Positions 44,516-53,950 of a stretch of DNA of 64,000 nt are shown here, in pieces (the first letter of the stretch is position 1; each line of letters begins with the position of its first letter). Source of the DNA: Deefgea piscis (GTDB taxonomy: Bacteria > Pseudomonadota > Gammaproteobacteria > Burkholderiales > Chitinibacteraceae); NCBI RefSeq assembly GCF_019665785.1, contig NZ_CP081149.1, forward strand, positions 186,001 to 250,000, given 5' to 3'. The notes beneath the pieces were generated by a model, which worked only from the letters and a program-made list of their open reading frames with translations, searched no databases and had not been told where the DNA came from. The position numbers were made by a program, and so were the translations under genes.

Positions 44516-44872
44516 TTAGTTTTTTGGCTCAATATTGTTAAATACAAATTGAACGCCTTTAACTTGCTCAGCAATCATGCCGGCTTGCGCCATTTGCTCA
44601 CCAATTTCAACCACCCCCACAATGGTCACATCGACTTTAGTAGGGTCTTTTTTATCGTTGGCGCCTTTGACTTTCAAATCAAATGGCTTCAAGGTTGGAT
44701 CGGCATCAAGGGCTTGTTTAACATGATTGGCAACCGCAACGGCATCCGCTGCTGGCTTAACAGCTGGTGCGGCAGGCGCAGCTACTTTTTCAGCAGTTGA
44801 GCTACACGCGGTCGACAATACTGCGGCGCACAGCAGCGTAGCAAGCAGGCATACTTTTTTCATGATTTTCAC
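44516..44872 (-). CDS. BON-domain lipoprotein
   Basis: A 118-residue protein with a lipoprotein signal (lipobox LSTAC, Cys23) and a short Ala/Pro linker. One BON-like domain occupies about residues 45-115 (VANHVKQALDADPTL, VDVTIVGVVEIGEQM, VKGVQFVFNNIEP). BON domains attach to membranes or phospholipid. Likely outer-membrane or periplasmic; function unknown. Confidence 0.75.
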   Translation of the reverse strand: MKIMKKVCLLATLLCAAVLSTACSSTAEKVAAPAAPAVKPAADAVAVANHVKQALDADPTLKPFDLKVKGANDKKDPTKVDVTIVGVVEIGEQMAQAGMIAEQVKGVQFVFNNIEPKN

Positions 44873-45113
44873 TCATCCGTTTAAATTAATTAAAAACAGC
44901 GCTGCTTAGAGGCGATGGCTTCGTACTTAGCGCTTTATATCGCTGATTCTAAAAGCATTACATTACAGAAATGTTTAAGTCTTATGACAAATGCAAATCA
45001 GCAACAACGACCACATGGATCTGCCTTGCTGTGCCGCTGCGCCAATGGTTTAATTCAGCGCATAGTGGTTTTTTATTTCTCAGCGGTTTTTGCACAACAA
45101 GGTTGTACCCTCT

Positions 45114-45923
45114 ATGTTGCCCACGGCATTCACAGCAATCCATCAACAAGATAGGTATCTTGATCCAAGCGCTATTGTTATTGCACTGCATGGCAATACC
45201 TTGATTTTTTGTTCACAAACTTTAGCTTCTGCCAGCGAGCTAGCCGCGCTGACACCGCCACATACCTTGCTGTGTATTGGCCAGCTGGAACAACAAAAAA
45301 TACAGCTGGCCTTATGGGATGCCGCAACGCCATTGCCAACAACACTTAACACGATGGATTTACGCGCCAGCTTTGATTTACTCGGCGAAACGCTGTGGGC
45401 GCTGGCGTGCCGCGCCAGCCAGATTGCGACTTTTTATCGCACGCATCGCTTTTGCGGTGTGTGTGGTGCGCCAACTTTGCCACTCGAACAGGAAATCGCC
45501 TGCGAATGCAGCGCTTGTCAGCATCGAGTTTGGCCGCGCTTATCGCCGGCCGTGATGGTGCTGATTCAACGTGGTCGCGAAGTCTTGTTGGCGCGCTCGC
45601 CACACTTTCGCAGCGGCATGTATAGCGCAGTCGCTGGATTTGTTGAGCCCGGCGAAAGCCTAGAGCAATGCGCGCATCGTGAAGTGCGCGAAGAAGTCGG
45701 CGTGGAAATCACCAATTTACGCTGGTTTGCCAGCCAAAGCTGGGCGTTTCCGCATTCTTTGATGCTGGCTTTTTTTGCCGATTACGTTTCTGGTGAGATT
45801 GTTTGCCAAGCCGATGAAATCGAAGACGCGCGCTGGTTTAGCCCTGATGATTTACCGCTACTACCCAGCGCCAGCAGTATTGCTTATCGCTTATTGCAAG
45901 CGGGGCTCAAGGAAAACCCCTAA
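45114..45923 (+). CDS. nudC: NAD+ diphosphatase / RNA de-NADding enzyme NudC
   Basis: A 269-residue Nudix hydrolase that cleaves NADH and removes NAD caps from RNA. The zinc site has FCGVCGAP and CECSAC. The Nudix box is GFVEPGESLEQCAHREVREEVG. The NudC-specific SQPWPFPxS motif appears as SQSWAFPHS, with two substitutions. The start is the ATG at MLPTAFTA; an in-frame upstream reading adds only eight residues. It converges with the BenE gene. Confidence 0.93.
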   Translation: MLPTAFTAIHQQDRYLDPSAIVIALHGNTLIFCSQTLASASELAALTPPHTLLCIGQLEQQKIQLALWDAATPLPTTLNTMDLRASFDLLGETLWALACRASQIATFYRTHRFCGVCGAPTLPLEQEIACECSACQHRVWPRLSPAVMVLIQRGREVLLARSPHFRSGMYSAVAGFVEPGESLEQCAHREVREEVGVEITNLRWFASQSWAFPHSLMLAFFADYVSGEIVCQADEIEDARWFSPDDLPLLPSASSIAYRLLQAGLKENP

Positions 45924-46004
45924 ATCCAGCATCCGTTTAAGTGCCATGGCTTGATCGTTAAACGGGCGCTGGGCGAGGATCTCAAGCGAACCGCGCATTT
46001 TTGC

Positions 46005-47162
46005 TTATTTTTTATGCAGCACCAGCGCCGCGACCACACCGGCAACCAAACCCCAAAAGGCCGAGCCAATACCAAATAGCGTCAGGCCCGAAGCGGTGAC
46101 TAAAAAAGTAATGATCGCTGCTTCGCGCTGCTTTTCATCACGCATCGCGAGTGCCAAACCGCTACCAATAATATTCATCAGTGCCAAACCGGCCACCACC
46201 AGCACTAGCTCTTTAGGAAAAGCGGCAAATACCGCGACGACCGTGGCGCCAAATAAGCCAATCAGCAGATAAAACACCCCAGCAGCCATCGCCGCAATAT
46301 AGCGTTTGCTCGCATCTTCATGTGCGTCTTTCCCCATGCAAATGGCGGCAGTAATCGCTGCTAAATTAATCGCAAAAGCGCCAAATGGCGCGAGCACCAC
46401 GGTAAGTAGGCCAGTGCTGCTAATCAAAGGGGAAATCGGCGGCGTATAGCCATTGGCGCGCAATACCGTCACGCCGGGCACATTCTGCGAGGCCATCGTC
46501 ACCATAAATAAGGGCAAAGCCACACTGGCAATGCTGCTCCAACTCAACTCTGGCGTAGTCCAAATCGGCATCGCCAACGTCAACTCAATACCCTCTAGAT
46601 GTAATAGCCCGCGCCACGCTGCCACTAGCATGCCACAGAGCAATACCCCAACAATGGCATAGCGAGGCCAATATCGGCGCAATAGCAAATACGTCAGCAA
46701 CATGCTACCGGCCAAAACTAACTCGGTTTGCAAAGCACTAAATGCATCCAAACCAAAGCGCAATAACACCCCCGCCAACATCGCCGAAGCAATACCCAAT
46801 GGAATCCGCTGCATCGCACGCTCAAACCAGCCAGTGATGCCCATCAATACAATCAGCAAGCCGGAAACCATAAATGCCCCAATCGCTTCGGGCATGCTAA
46901 CGCCCGCCGCGCTGGTGACCAGCAAAGCTGCGCCCGGCGTTGACCATGCCGTGACGATGGGGACTCGGTAGCGCAGCGATAAGCCGATACAACTCACCCC
47001 CATTGCTAAGCCCAAAGCCCACATCCACGAGGCGATTTCTGCTGGGCTGGCGCCTAATGCCTGCGCCGCTTGAAACACAATCACTGCCGAGCTAGTAAAG
47101 CCGACCAAGACCGTCACCAAGCCCGCCACTACTGCAGAAACCGAACTATCTCGCCACACCGA
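46005..47162 (-). CDS. BenE-family benzoate/H+ symporter
   Basis: A 385-residue membrane protein with about 11-12 helices. The opening VVAGLVTVLVGFTSSAVIVFQAA, the TAWSTPGAALL segment and APFGAFAINLAAITAAICMG are diagnostic of BenE. Benzoate is the family substrate, but no aromatic catabolism genes are nearby. The start is the ATG at MSVWRDSSV, which has a GGGTGG ribosome site upstream; in-frame codons beyond it are unlikely to be translated. Confidence 0.88.
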   Translation of the reverse strand, partial: SVWRDSSVSAVVAGLVTVLVGFTSSAVIVFQAAQALGASPAEIASWMWALGLAMGVSCIGLSLRYRVPIVTAWSTPGAALLVTSAAGVSMPEAIGAFMVSGLLIVLMGITGWFERAMQRIPLGIASAMLAGVLLRFGLDAFSALQTELVLAGSMLLTYLLLRRYWPRYAIVGVLLCGMLVAAWRGLLHLEGIELTLAMPIWTTPELSWSSIASVALPLFMVTMASQNVPGVTVLRANGYTPPISPLISSTGLLTVVLAPFGAFAINLAAITAAICMGKDAHEDASKRYIAAMAAGVFYLLIGLFGATVVAVFAAFPKELVLVVAGLALMNIIGSGLALAMRDEKQREAAIITFLVTASGLTLFGIGSAFWGLVAGVVAALVLHKK

Positions 47163-47733
47163 CATAAGCCACCCCTTGATTGAAGCACTTATTGTGCTGG
47201 CAGAGCCCTTAAGCGGCAAGGCGCAGACCAAACAAAGCAAACATTTGGTTACAAGGGTCTGTTGACGTTTGGTTTGCCAACCGCGTTTGCGCGGATTTTG
47301 GCCTGAGGCAAGGCACGAAGCGCGTAGCGTAGCATTCTACGCCAGCGCTTTGTAACGCAGCATCAGGCCAAAATCCGCCAAACCCTGCGGGCTGGGCGCT
47401 TTTCGCGGCGACTCTGTGTTGTAGCAAGCTCGCATAGAATGACTATGCATCGCTTACTACGCCTTGATTCGCCGCGAAAATCGATCCAGCGCGGCGGAAA
47501 ACCAAGCGTCAACAGACCCTATAGGGTTGACGCGACAATGATCCTGAAAGCATCATAAGGCGTGATGCAAAGCAGCAAAAACCCTCTCATGCTGCACCAA
47601 CGCAATCATTTTCAAGTCACTGAGCGCTGATTCGCACGATGCTCAGCAGCGTCGGAACGACGTAAAGACCACGGGTAATTGATCCGGCAATAGCGATCCT
47701 AAGCCGGTATTTCCGCCCATCAAGGATGAAGCT
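47163..47733. other. gene-free interval between BenE and EamA transporters
   Basis: This 570-bp gap carries no gene. About half of it is the nested inverted-repeat element at 47254-47520. The remainder (47521-47733) is unremarkable and presumably holds the promoter of the EamA gene, with no clear boxes seen. Confidence 0.6.
47254..47520. mobile_element. 267-bp noncoding element with nested inverted repeats (MITE-like)
   Basis: The ends are 22-bp terminal inverted repeats with one mismatch: left AGGGTCTGTTGACGTTTGG..., right its complement at 47499-47520. Inside are two more perfect inverted repeats. GCGGATTTTGGCCTGA (47291-47306) pairs with 47363-47378, and TTTTCGCGGCGA (47400-47411) pairs with 47469-47480. 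No reading frame is conserved. Pieces resembling the ends occur at 14761, 21669, 25271, 35117 and 38552, so it is a dispersed family. Confidence 0.7.
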
Positions 47734-48633
47734 ATGCCCAATTCAACCCAATCGACTCGTATCGGGGTTTTCTTAGCCGTTTTTGCCGCCACCGGCTTTG
47801 CCATGAAAGGCGTGTTTATTAAGCTGGTTTATCCTTATGGCGTCGATGCCGTCACACTGGTCATGCTGCGGCTGATGTTTGCGATTGCTTTACTGTGGAT
47901 GGTGAGATTGTGGCGACTGCACGCCAGTAGCGATGAGCCAGAAACACCCATCGCGCCTTTAGATAAGGTCAAACTCTTTGGTCTAGGTTTACTGGGTTAT
48001 TACTTAGCCAGCGTGCTCGATTTCATTGGCCTTGAAACCGTCAGCGCCAGTTTGGAGCGCCTCATTTTATGCCTGTACCCCACATTTACCGTGTTGCTGG
48101 TGTCTTGGTTTAGCGGCAAGCCAATTCCCCCGAAAATCAAACGCGCACTACCGTTAACTTATCTGGGCATGGTTTTGGTATTAGCGCCGGAGCTCATGAA
48201 TGCCCACGCCGATTGGGTTGGCATTGGTTTTGTGGTGGCCAGTACTTTGGCTTTTTCGCTGTATATGGCGTGGAGCCCAGCGGTGATCGAGCGCGTGGGT
48301 TCAATGCGCTTTACTGAATTGGCGCTCACGGTGTCGGGCTTAGGGATTTTAGTGCATTGGTTAATCAGTCATCCACTGAGCAGCGTGGATCAGCCGTGGC
48401 CGGTTTGGGCCTATGCACTGACGATTGCGATTTTCTCTACCGTCTTGCCGGTGTATGCCATGACCAATGCCATGAAACGCATCGGCGCTGGGCGCACCGC
48501 AGTAATTGGCAGCTTTGGCCCGGTGCTGTCGATTATTATGAGTATGGGGATTTTGAATGAGCGCCTCAGCGCCGTGCAATGGCTCGGTGCAGCCATTGTG
48601 CTCAGTGGCGTTTGGATGGTCAGCAAAAAATAA
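47734..48633 (+). CDS. EamA-family (DMT) transporter
   Basis: A 299-residue inner-membrane protein with ten predicted helices in two EamA repeats (about residues 8-145 and 160-297). The first begins VFAATGFAMKGVFIKL; the second contains VVASTLAFSLYMAWSP and ends GAAIVLSGVWMVSKK. Such proteins export metabolites, often amino acids or nucleotide sugars; the substrate is unknown. A terminator shared with the convergent GlmS-like gene follows the stop. Confidence 0.9.
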   Translation: MPNSTQSTRIGVFLAVFAATGFAMKGVFIKLVYPYGVDAVTLVMLRLMFAIALLWMVRLWRLHASSDEPETPIAPLDKVKLFGLGLLGYYLASVLDFIGLETVSASLERLILCLYPTFTVLLVSWFSGKPIPPKIKRALPLTYLGMVLVLAPELMNAHADWVGIGFVVASTLAFSLYMAWSPAVIERVGSMRFTELALTVSGLGILVHWLISHPLSSVDQPWPVWAYALTIAIFSTVLPVYAMTNAMKRIGAGRTAVIGSFGPVLSIIMSMGILNERLSAVQWLGAAIVLSGVWMVSKK

Positions 48634-48671
48634 ACCATCCCCAGATGGCCAAGCCGTCTGGGGATGGGTTT
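48632..48671. terminator. bidirectional terminator
   Basis: AAACCATCCCCAGA pairs with TCTGGGGATGGGTTT, extended inward by GGC/GCC. It lies between convergent stop codons at 48633 and 48673. Confidence 0.85.
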
Positions 48672-48672
48672 A

Positions 48673-50427
48673 TTAAAAGTCCATTGTCACTTTAGCCAAA
48701 TTGCGTGGCGTATCGATGGCATTGCCACTGAGAACAGCGCAGTAATACGCCAGCATTTGCAGCGCAACAATATAAATAATCGGACTCAAATGGGTTAAAC
48801 CACTTGGCATCCGAATCACACTCGTGCCTTCAACCGACGCAATATTGCCGTTAGACAAAATAAAAATCTCGCCATGATTGGCGCGAATGGCTTTTAAATC
48901 ATCGAGCATTTTTTGCGCTTGTTGATTCCACGGCAAGCAAACAATCACCGGCAAGTCATCATTCACCAAGGTAATTGGCCCGTGCTTTAACTCACCAGCG
49001 GGGAAAGCCTCGGCATGCTGATAAGCAACCTCTCTAAGCTTAAACGCGCCCTCCATCGCCACCGGATAATGCGTATGGCGACCGATCACAAATAAATTAT
49101 TTTTGCGATGCAAAGCATTCGCCCAGCGGCGAATTTCTTTATTAAGCAGCAAGGTTTGCGCCACCACATTGGGCAAGAGCAACATCTCTTCATCATGACT
49201 TGCTACTTGCTCGGCACTGATATGCCCACGCGCCTGACCTAGCGCATCGGCCAGCATAAATAGCAGCAAGATTTGGGCGGTGAGTGATTTGGTTGCGCTC
49301 ACCGATTGCTCGGCACCACTGTGCGTGAGCAAATGATGGTCAACCAAGGTGGTCAGCGTACTGCCGGGAGAATTGGTCAAGGCCACCGTGCGCGGCCGGC
49401 CTGATGCTTGCGCGTGTTTTAACGCCGCAATGGTATCGGTGGTTTCGCCCGATTGCGAAATCGCAATCATTAAATCATGGTCACCCACATGCACATCGCG
49501 ATCACAATATTCGCTACTTAAACCCACTTGCACTGACACACCGGCCAAGGTTTCAAACCAATACCGCGCCACCAAGGCGGCGTGATAGCTCGAGCCACAG
49601 GCTAATAAGGTCACGCTGCGAATGCCAGATAATTTGGCGCGCAGCGCCAAAGGCAGGACGTAACCCTCCTTGTATTTTTGCACTAAAATCGCCAGCGTTT
49701 CTGGCTGAGCTTCAATCTCTTCCAGCATAAAGTGCGGCACGCTTTGATTCTTGGTCACGGCCGGCATCTCTAGCACTTGCTCAAGACCATCCCCTAAAAT
49801 CAACAGAGGGGTATCTAGCCCAAAACGAACAATATCGCCGTCTTTCATCGCATACACCTGATTAGCGCGTTGGCGTATCAGCCGTAAACTACTGCAACAA
49901 ATTTGCCGCAAACCCGATTCAAGCCCAACAAATAAAGGCAAGCCTAAGCAACTGGCCAAAATAAACTGCGCTTGGCTTTGTTGATGGCACAGATAGCTAA
50001 TTTGGCCTTTGAGTTGCGCATTGGCAATCAGCATCGCCTCAGTCAAATTCGCGCCGTCATCGATTTGCCGTTGCAAAATTGCCGCAATCAACTCGTTTAA
50101 ACTACACGCATCGCCCAAATTAAGACTGTGCGCTAAATCCTGATGATTCAGACAATGGCCCATTGCCTGAATCTGTAAACCGGCCCGATTGGTCGGTGTT
50201 AATGGCTGCGGCTCATGGTGCAAACTCGCAATCAGCCAGTGGCATGTTTCACTACCGAGCGATAATCGCTGCACTGGCTGCGGCAAGACCCAACGCTTTT
50301 GCTTGCTGCTTGCTTGCGCCTCTAGCACCAAATTCAAATGCGTATTGCTGCTATTTAAAATCAAAATACAGTCGGACAATGCAGGCAACACATTTTGTGG
50401 CGCAATATAGGCAATCAATTCAGACAT
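48673..50427 (-). CDS. GlmS paralogue with degenerate glutaminase domain
   Basis: A 584-residue protein aligned end to end with glucosamine-6-phosphate synthase. The N-terminal domain (1-230) starts MSELIAY where GlmS has the nucleophile in MCGIVG, so glutamine hydrolysis is impossible. The linker HFMLEEI (232-238) and both SIS sugar-isomerase domains are intact: LLACGSSYHAA, SQSGET, EAFPAGELKHGP, and the C-terminal PRNLAKVTMDF with the catalytic Lys. It may be ammonia-dependent or work in the deaminating direction like the GlmS-related NagB-II enzymes. It stands alone without glmU or nag genes. Confidence 0.85.
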   Translation of the reverse strand: MSELIAYIAPQNVLPALSDCILILNSSNTHLNLVLEAQASSKQKRWVLPQPVQRLSLGSETCHWLIASLHHEPQPLTPTNRAGLQIQAMGHCLNHQDLAHSLNLGDACSLNELIAAILQRQIDDGANLTEAMLIANAQLKGQISYLCHQQSQAQFILASCLGLPLFVGLESGLRQICCSSLRLIRQRANQVYAMKDGDIVRFGLDTPLLILGDGLEQVLEMPAVTKNQSVPHFMLEEIEAQPETLAILVQKYKEGYVLPLALRAKLSGIRSVTLLACGSSYHAALVARYWFETLAGVSVQVGLSSEYCDRDVHVGDHDLMIAISQSGETTDTIAALKHAQASGRPRTVALTNSPGSTLTTLVDHHLLTHSGAEQSVSATKSLTAQILLLFMLADALGQARGHISAEQVASHDEEMLLLPNVVAQTLLLNKEIRRWANALHRKNNLFVIGRHTHYPVAMEGAFKLREVAYQHAEAFPAGELKHGPITLVNDDLPVIVCLPWNQQAQKMLDDLKAIRANHGEIFILSNGNIASVEGTSVIRMPSGLTHLSPIIYIVALQMLAYYCAVLSGNAIDTPRNLAKVTMDF

Positions 50428-50494
50428 ATTTCACCTTATAGAAGAGCAAACAGCACTGCATTGAGTTGGGCTTAAAATCACCAATTACCTTGGA

Positions 50495-52129
50495 TTAAGC
50501 CATTTTAAAGCGTTGCACCGTCGCGGTAAGTTGATCAGCCATGGATTCAAGCTGTCCAATCGACTCGCCCATATTGCGTACTGCCACCGAGTTCTCTTCA
50601 GCCATCGCTGCAATCCGTTCAACATTAACGGCAATATCACGCGCAGCTGAGCGTTGTTCTTGCATTTGTTCGCTGATTTCATGCACTGAATGCACCACCT
50701 CACCGCTGCGCTGATTAATACGGCCAATACTTTCGCTCGCTTGGGTGGTTAATTGCAAACCATCACCAACCCGCTGGCTACCGCTACTCATGCGGGTTAC
50801 TGCATCTTGTGCACTGCTTTGAATATTGCTCACCATCTTGGTGATTTGACTCGCTGATTGCGCGGTGCGCTCAGCGAGCTTGCGCACTTCATCGGCCACC
50901 ACGGCAAAGCCACGCCCCATATCCCCGGCACGGGCGGCTTCAATCGCCGCATTCAGGGCCAATAAATTGGTTTGATCGGCAACATCTTTAATCACCACCA
51001 CAATCGTGCCGATTTCATTGATATTTCGCCCCAACTCAGTAATTTGTGCGGATGCGCCCAGAACTTCACCCGAGATTGCCTGCATTTCCAACGCTGCCGC
51101 CGAAACATCTTTGCTGCCTTCGTTGGCTAATTCACCAGCCCCACGCGCTTTTTGCTCAACATCATTAGTATTGTCAGCCACTTGATCCATGCTGGTGCTC
51201 ATCTCTTCCACCGCAGCGGCCATTGAGCTGGCTGAAGACGATTGCAAATCAGAGCCGGAAGTAATTTGCTGTGACGCTACCGATAAGGTCCGCGCGGCTT
51301 GCGTGACTTCTGTTGCATTGCTTTGAATCTGACGAATAATCTGCACCAGTTTTTCTTGCATCGTTTGCAAAGCGCGTTGTAATTGACCCAATTCATCACT
51401 CGCAAACTGCGTGCCACGCCAATCATGACTTAAATCGCCACTGGCAATTTTGCTGGCAACCCGGCTGGCAGACTCCAAAGCGGTAATCACTTTCGAGCCA
51501 ATCAACCAAGCCAATACTAAACCCAGCAAAATCGCCAATACGCTCACCAATAAAATGCTATTAACCGCAGTGCTGACGCTATTTTGTACCGTGGTTTTAT
51601 CTTCATCCATTACGCGGCTTTGATATGCGGCCAATTTAAGCAAAGCATCCCGATAAGCATTACTAACTTTGGCATATTCAGTGGTAATAAAATGCCCGCC
51701 CGTGGTGCGATCGAGTCTTAATAAGGTCGCCAATTTAGTTTTTTGTAAATCCATTGCGGCATTGCTTGCCACTACTTCTGCGAGTAAGGCTTGGGCCTGA
51801 GTATCACCACCAATCAGGGTTTTAAGCGCGCTGATTTGATTTTCTTCAGCGCTAGCTTCTGACTCCAATTTTGTCAGAATCGCATCGGTATCACCCGTGG
51901 TTTCGGCTAAAGCAGCATTACGTAGCGTTAAATCGGTTTGGTAAGCAATGGCAATCAACTGATTGGACTTCACCACCGTAGGATAACGCTCATCCACTAG
52001 CTCGCTGACCTTGCCTCGCAGCTGTGACAGACTCAATAAAGCCACAATCGCAACAATCGCCAGCAACAATAAAACTACCCCAAACCCAGCCAGAAGCCGT
52101 GTTTTTACGCCCCAATTGTTCATACCCAC
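50495..52129 (-). CDS. methyl-accepting chemotaxis protein (four-helix-bundle sensor)
   Basis: A 544-residue chemoreceptor. Membrane helix 1 lies at about residues 11-35, a 4HB-type periplasmic sensor contains [13 protein letters not shown], membrane helix 2 is at about 190-212, then HAMP. The cytoplasmic tip is conserved ([37 protein letters not shown]). A Ser/Ala-rich methylation region containing [21 protein letters not shown] precedes the tip. It ends VQRFKMA with no CheR tether. It is divergent from the acetyltransferase gene at 52237. Confidence 0.93.
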   Translation of the reverse strand: MGMNNWGVKTRLLAGFGVVLLLLAIVAIVALLSLSQLRGKVSELVDERYPTVVKSNQLIAIAYQTDLTLRNAALAETTGDTDAILTKLESEASAEENQISALKTLIGGDTQAQALLAEVVASNAAMDLQKTKLATLLRLDRTTGGHFITTEYAKVSNAYRDALLKLAAYQSRVMDEDKTTVQNSVSTAVNSILLVSVLAILLGLVLAWLIGSKVITALESASRVASKIASGDLSHDWRGTQFASDELGQLQRALQTMQEKLVQIIRQIQSNATEVTQAARTLSVASQQITSGSDLQSSSASSMAAAVEEMSTSMDQVADNTNDVEQKARGAGELANEGSKDVSAAALEMQAISGEVLGASAQITELGRNINEIGTIVVVIKDVADQTNLLALNAAIEAARAGDMGRGFAVVADEVRKLAERTAQSASQITKMVSNIQSSAQDAVTRMSSGSQRVGDGLQLTTQASESIGRINQRSGEVVHSVHEISEQMQEQRSAARDIAVNVERIAAMAEENSVAVRNMGESIGQLESMADQLTATVQRFKMA

Positions 52130-52236
52130 CCTTTATTTTCTAATTATTGGCATTATTCACACCGTCATTTTCCTTATAATATACCGTAAGCTTTGTTCAC
52201 GCATATTATCAACGACTGATTGTCACTAGGTGATGT

Positions 52237-52815
52237 ATGAATCATGATCTTGTTTGTTTTCCCTTTAGCGACTTAGGTACTGAAACCCACTGGCAAAGAG
52301 AAGGTGAATTACTGCAGCGCTTTAATCATTTACCGCCAGAAGCCCAGCATGAGCGACCAGAACTCCTCAAAGCGCTGTTTGCTCAAGCCGATGAAGTGAT
52401 TATTTCGCCACCTTTAGCGATTGCTCGCGGGCACTTAATCAAACTCTCGCGAAAAGTGTTTATTAATTACAACGCACAAATCGCTGCCGCGCCGGGCGCA
52501 CCGATTACGATTGGCCACCACACCATCATCGCGCCCAATGTACAAATTCAAACCGGAACGCATCCAGTCGACCCGACGGAACGCCAAAAATGGGCTTATT
52601 GTGCCAAAGGCATTACCATCGGAAATAATGTCTGGATTGGGGCTGGCGCCATTATTTGTGGCGGCGTAACGATTGGTGACCATAGCGTGATTGGCGCTGG
52701 CAGTATTGTCACTCGCGACGTACCGCCTTGCGTCTTGGTTGGCGGCAATCCCGCGCGCGTGATTCGTGAATTAACACCACCGGATGAAAGCACTTTATAT
52801 GCGCTAAATCCATAA
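52237..52815 (+). CDS. hexapeptide-repeat O-acetyltransferase
   Basis: A 192-residue left-handed beta-helix acyltransferase of the maltose/galactoside (Maa/LacA) type. The catalytic His lies in QTGTHPVDP, followed by hexapeptide turns ITIGNNVWIGAGAIICGGVTIGD and the end GGNPARVIREL. The N-terminal helical part (EGELLQRFNHL) also fits the Maa family. Acceptor sugar unknown; no sugar operon nearby. Confidence 0.88.
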   Translation: MNHDLVCFPFSDLGTETHWQREGELLQRFNHLPPEAQHERPELLKALFAQADEVIISPPLAIARGHLIKLSRKVFINYNAQIAAAPGAPITIGHHTIIAPNVQIQTGTHPVDPTERQKWAYCAKGITIGNNVWIGAGAIICGGVTIGDHSVIGAGSIVTRDVPPCVLVGGNPARVIRELTPPDESTLYALNP

Positions 52816-52877
52816 CTTTGGAGCGTCTTCAGCGTATATTTGTATTCATTCATTCTTAACAGAACAGAGTCAGTACA

Positions 52878-53852
52878 ATGTGGAGCACGATACGATCTTG
52901 GTTTACCGCCAAACCCAAACTCAGTGCGGATGATGAAGCAACCATCGAACGTTTAGTCGATATTGCCCATCCGCACATTCGTTTGGCACGCAATTACCTA
53001 ACCCGATTAGCTCCTTATATGAGCTGGGCACACAATCACGCCAACGCTTTAGCCACTCAACTACCTGCGCCGATTGAGCTCAATAACGAAACCTGGCGCA
53101 AAGACCGTACTTTGCAGCTGCTCTTTGCGACGCCAGACCGAATGAGCGAAGTCGTCGGGCGCGACCCCGGCTTACAAGCATGGTTTGCCGCATGGCCACT
53201 GGCCGACATCGCTTATGTAGGACTCATTGCCGATGCCCAAGAAAAAGTACGCTTTGGCATGAGTGAGCACGCAGGGCAAATTCGCCAAGACGTACCGCAA
53301 AAATTACTGATTTTTTCTAATTACCAGCTTGGTCAACCCGCTCAATCACCCGATGCATTAGTCCAGCTTGGCACCGAGCGAATTTTAGATACAGTGGCAA
53401 TTCAAGCCCAGCTGGCTATCGCCAATGTTGAGAATAAAAAAAAGCAGCTCGAAAGCACGCTGGTCAATGCCCGCACCATGCTGAGAATGCAAAATTCAAA
53501 CAGCATGACCCCCAGCCCAGAACAAATTGAACAACAAACTCGAATTAAAAATCTCACCGCCCAATTGCAAACCATTCATCAACAGCTCAATCCCGATGCT
53601 TTGTGCGAGCAACTGATTACTGAATTGGCGGCAACTCCCGATATTTTGCGACTCGAGGTTCGCCACTGTAACGTTGATCGAATGGGCATTATCGATAGTG
53701 AAAGCAGCGATAATCAGCGCATCACCTTGCCCGAGCTCATTTTGCAACGCGAGCATCCGATTGAAAAATTAATTATTTTAATGGCGGTTCCGCGCCAGTT
53801 AATGCAAGCACCTAGTGAGAAACATGGATTTCCTGAGCAAGTCATCTTTTGA
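52878..53852 (+). CDS. conserved-looking hypothetical protein
   Basis: A 324-residue soluble protein that I do not recognise. The first half is helical with many aromatic residues (YMSWAHNHANALATQLP, DRTLQLLFATPDRM). Residues about 185-260 have heptad spacing typical of a coiled coil (NVENKKKQLESTLVNA, IKNLTAQLQTIHQQLN). The C-terminal part looks like mixed strands (LRLEVRHCNVDRMG). There is no signal peptide or membrane segment. A 14-bp-stem hairpin follows the stop. Confidence 0.6.
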   Translation: MWSTIRSWFTAKPKLSADDEATIERLVDIAHPHIRLARNYLTRLAPYMSWAHNHANALATQLPAPIELNNETWRKDRTLQLLFATPDRMSEVVGRDPGLQAWFAAWPLADIAYVGLIADAQEKVRFGMSEHAGQIRQDVPQKLLIFSNYQLGQPAQSPDALVQLGTERILDTVAIQAQLAIANVENKKKQLESTLVNARTMLRMQNSNSMTPSPEQIEQQTRIKNLTAQLQTIHQQLNPDALCEQLITELAATPDILRLEVRHCNVDRMGIIDSESSDNQRITLPELILQREHPIEKLIILMAVPRQLMQAPSEKHGFPEQVIF

Positions 53853-53864
53853 GACCTTGAATAC

Positions 53865-53910
53865 AAACTGACGAACAAAGGGAATTTTCACCTTTATTGT
53901 TCGTCAGTTT
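53865..53910 (+). terminator. hairpin after the hypothetical gene
   Basis: AAACTGACGAACAA pairs perfectly with TTGTTCGTCAGTTT (14 bp, 18-base loop). The following TTTAT is only a weak T-run, so termination or mRNA protection are both possible. Confidence 0.6.
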
Positions 53911-53950
53911 ATGACCACAATATCAGCTCAAGATATGACATGAGCAAGCC

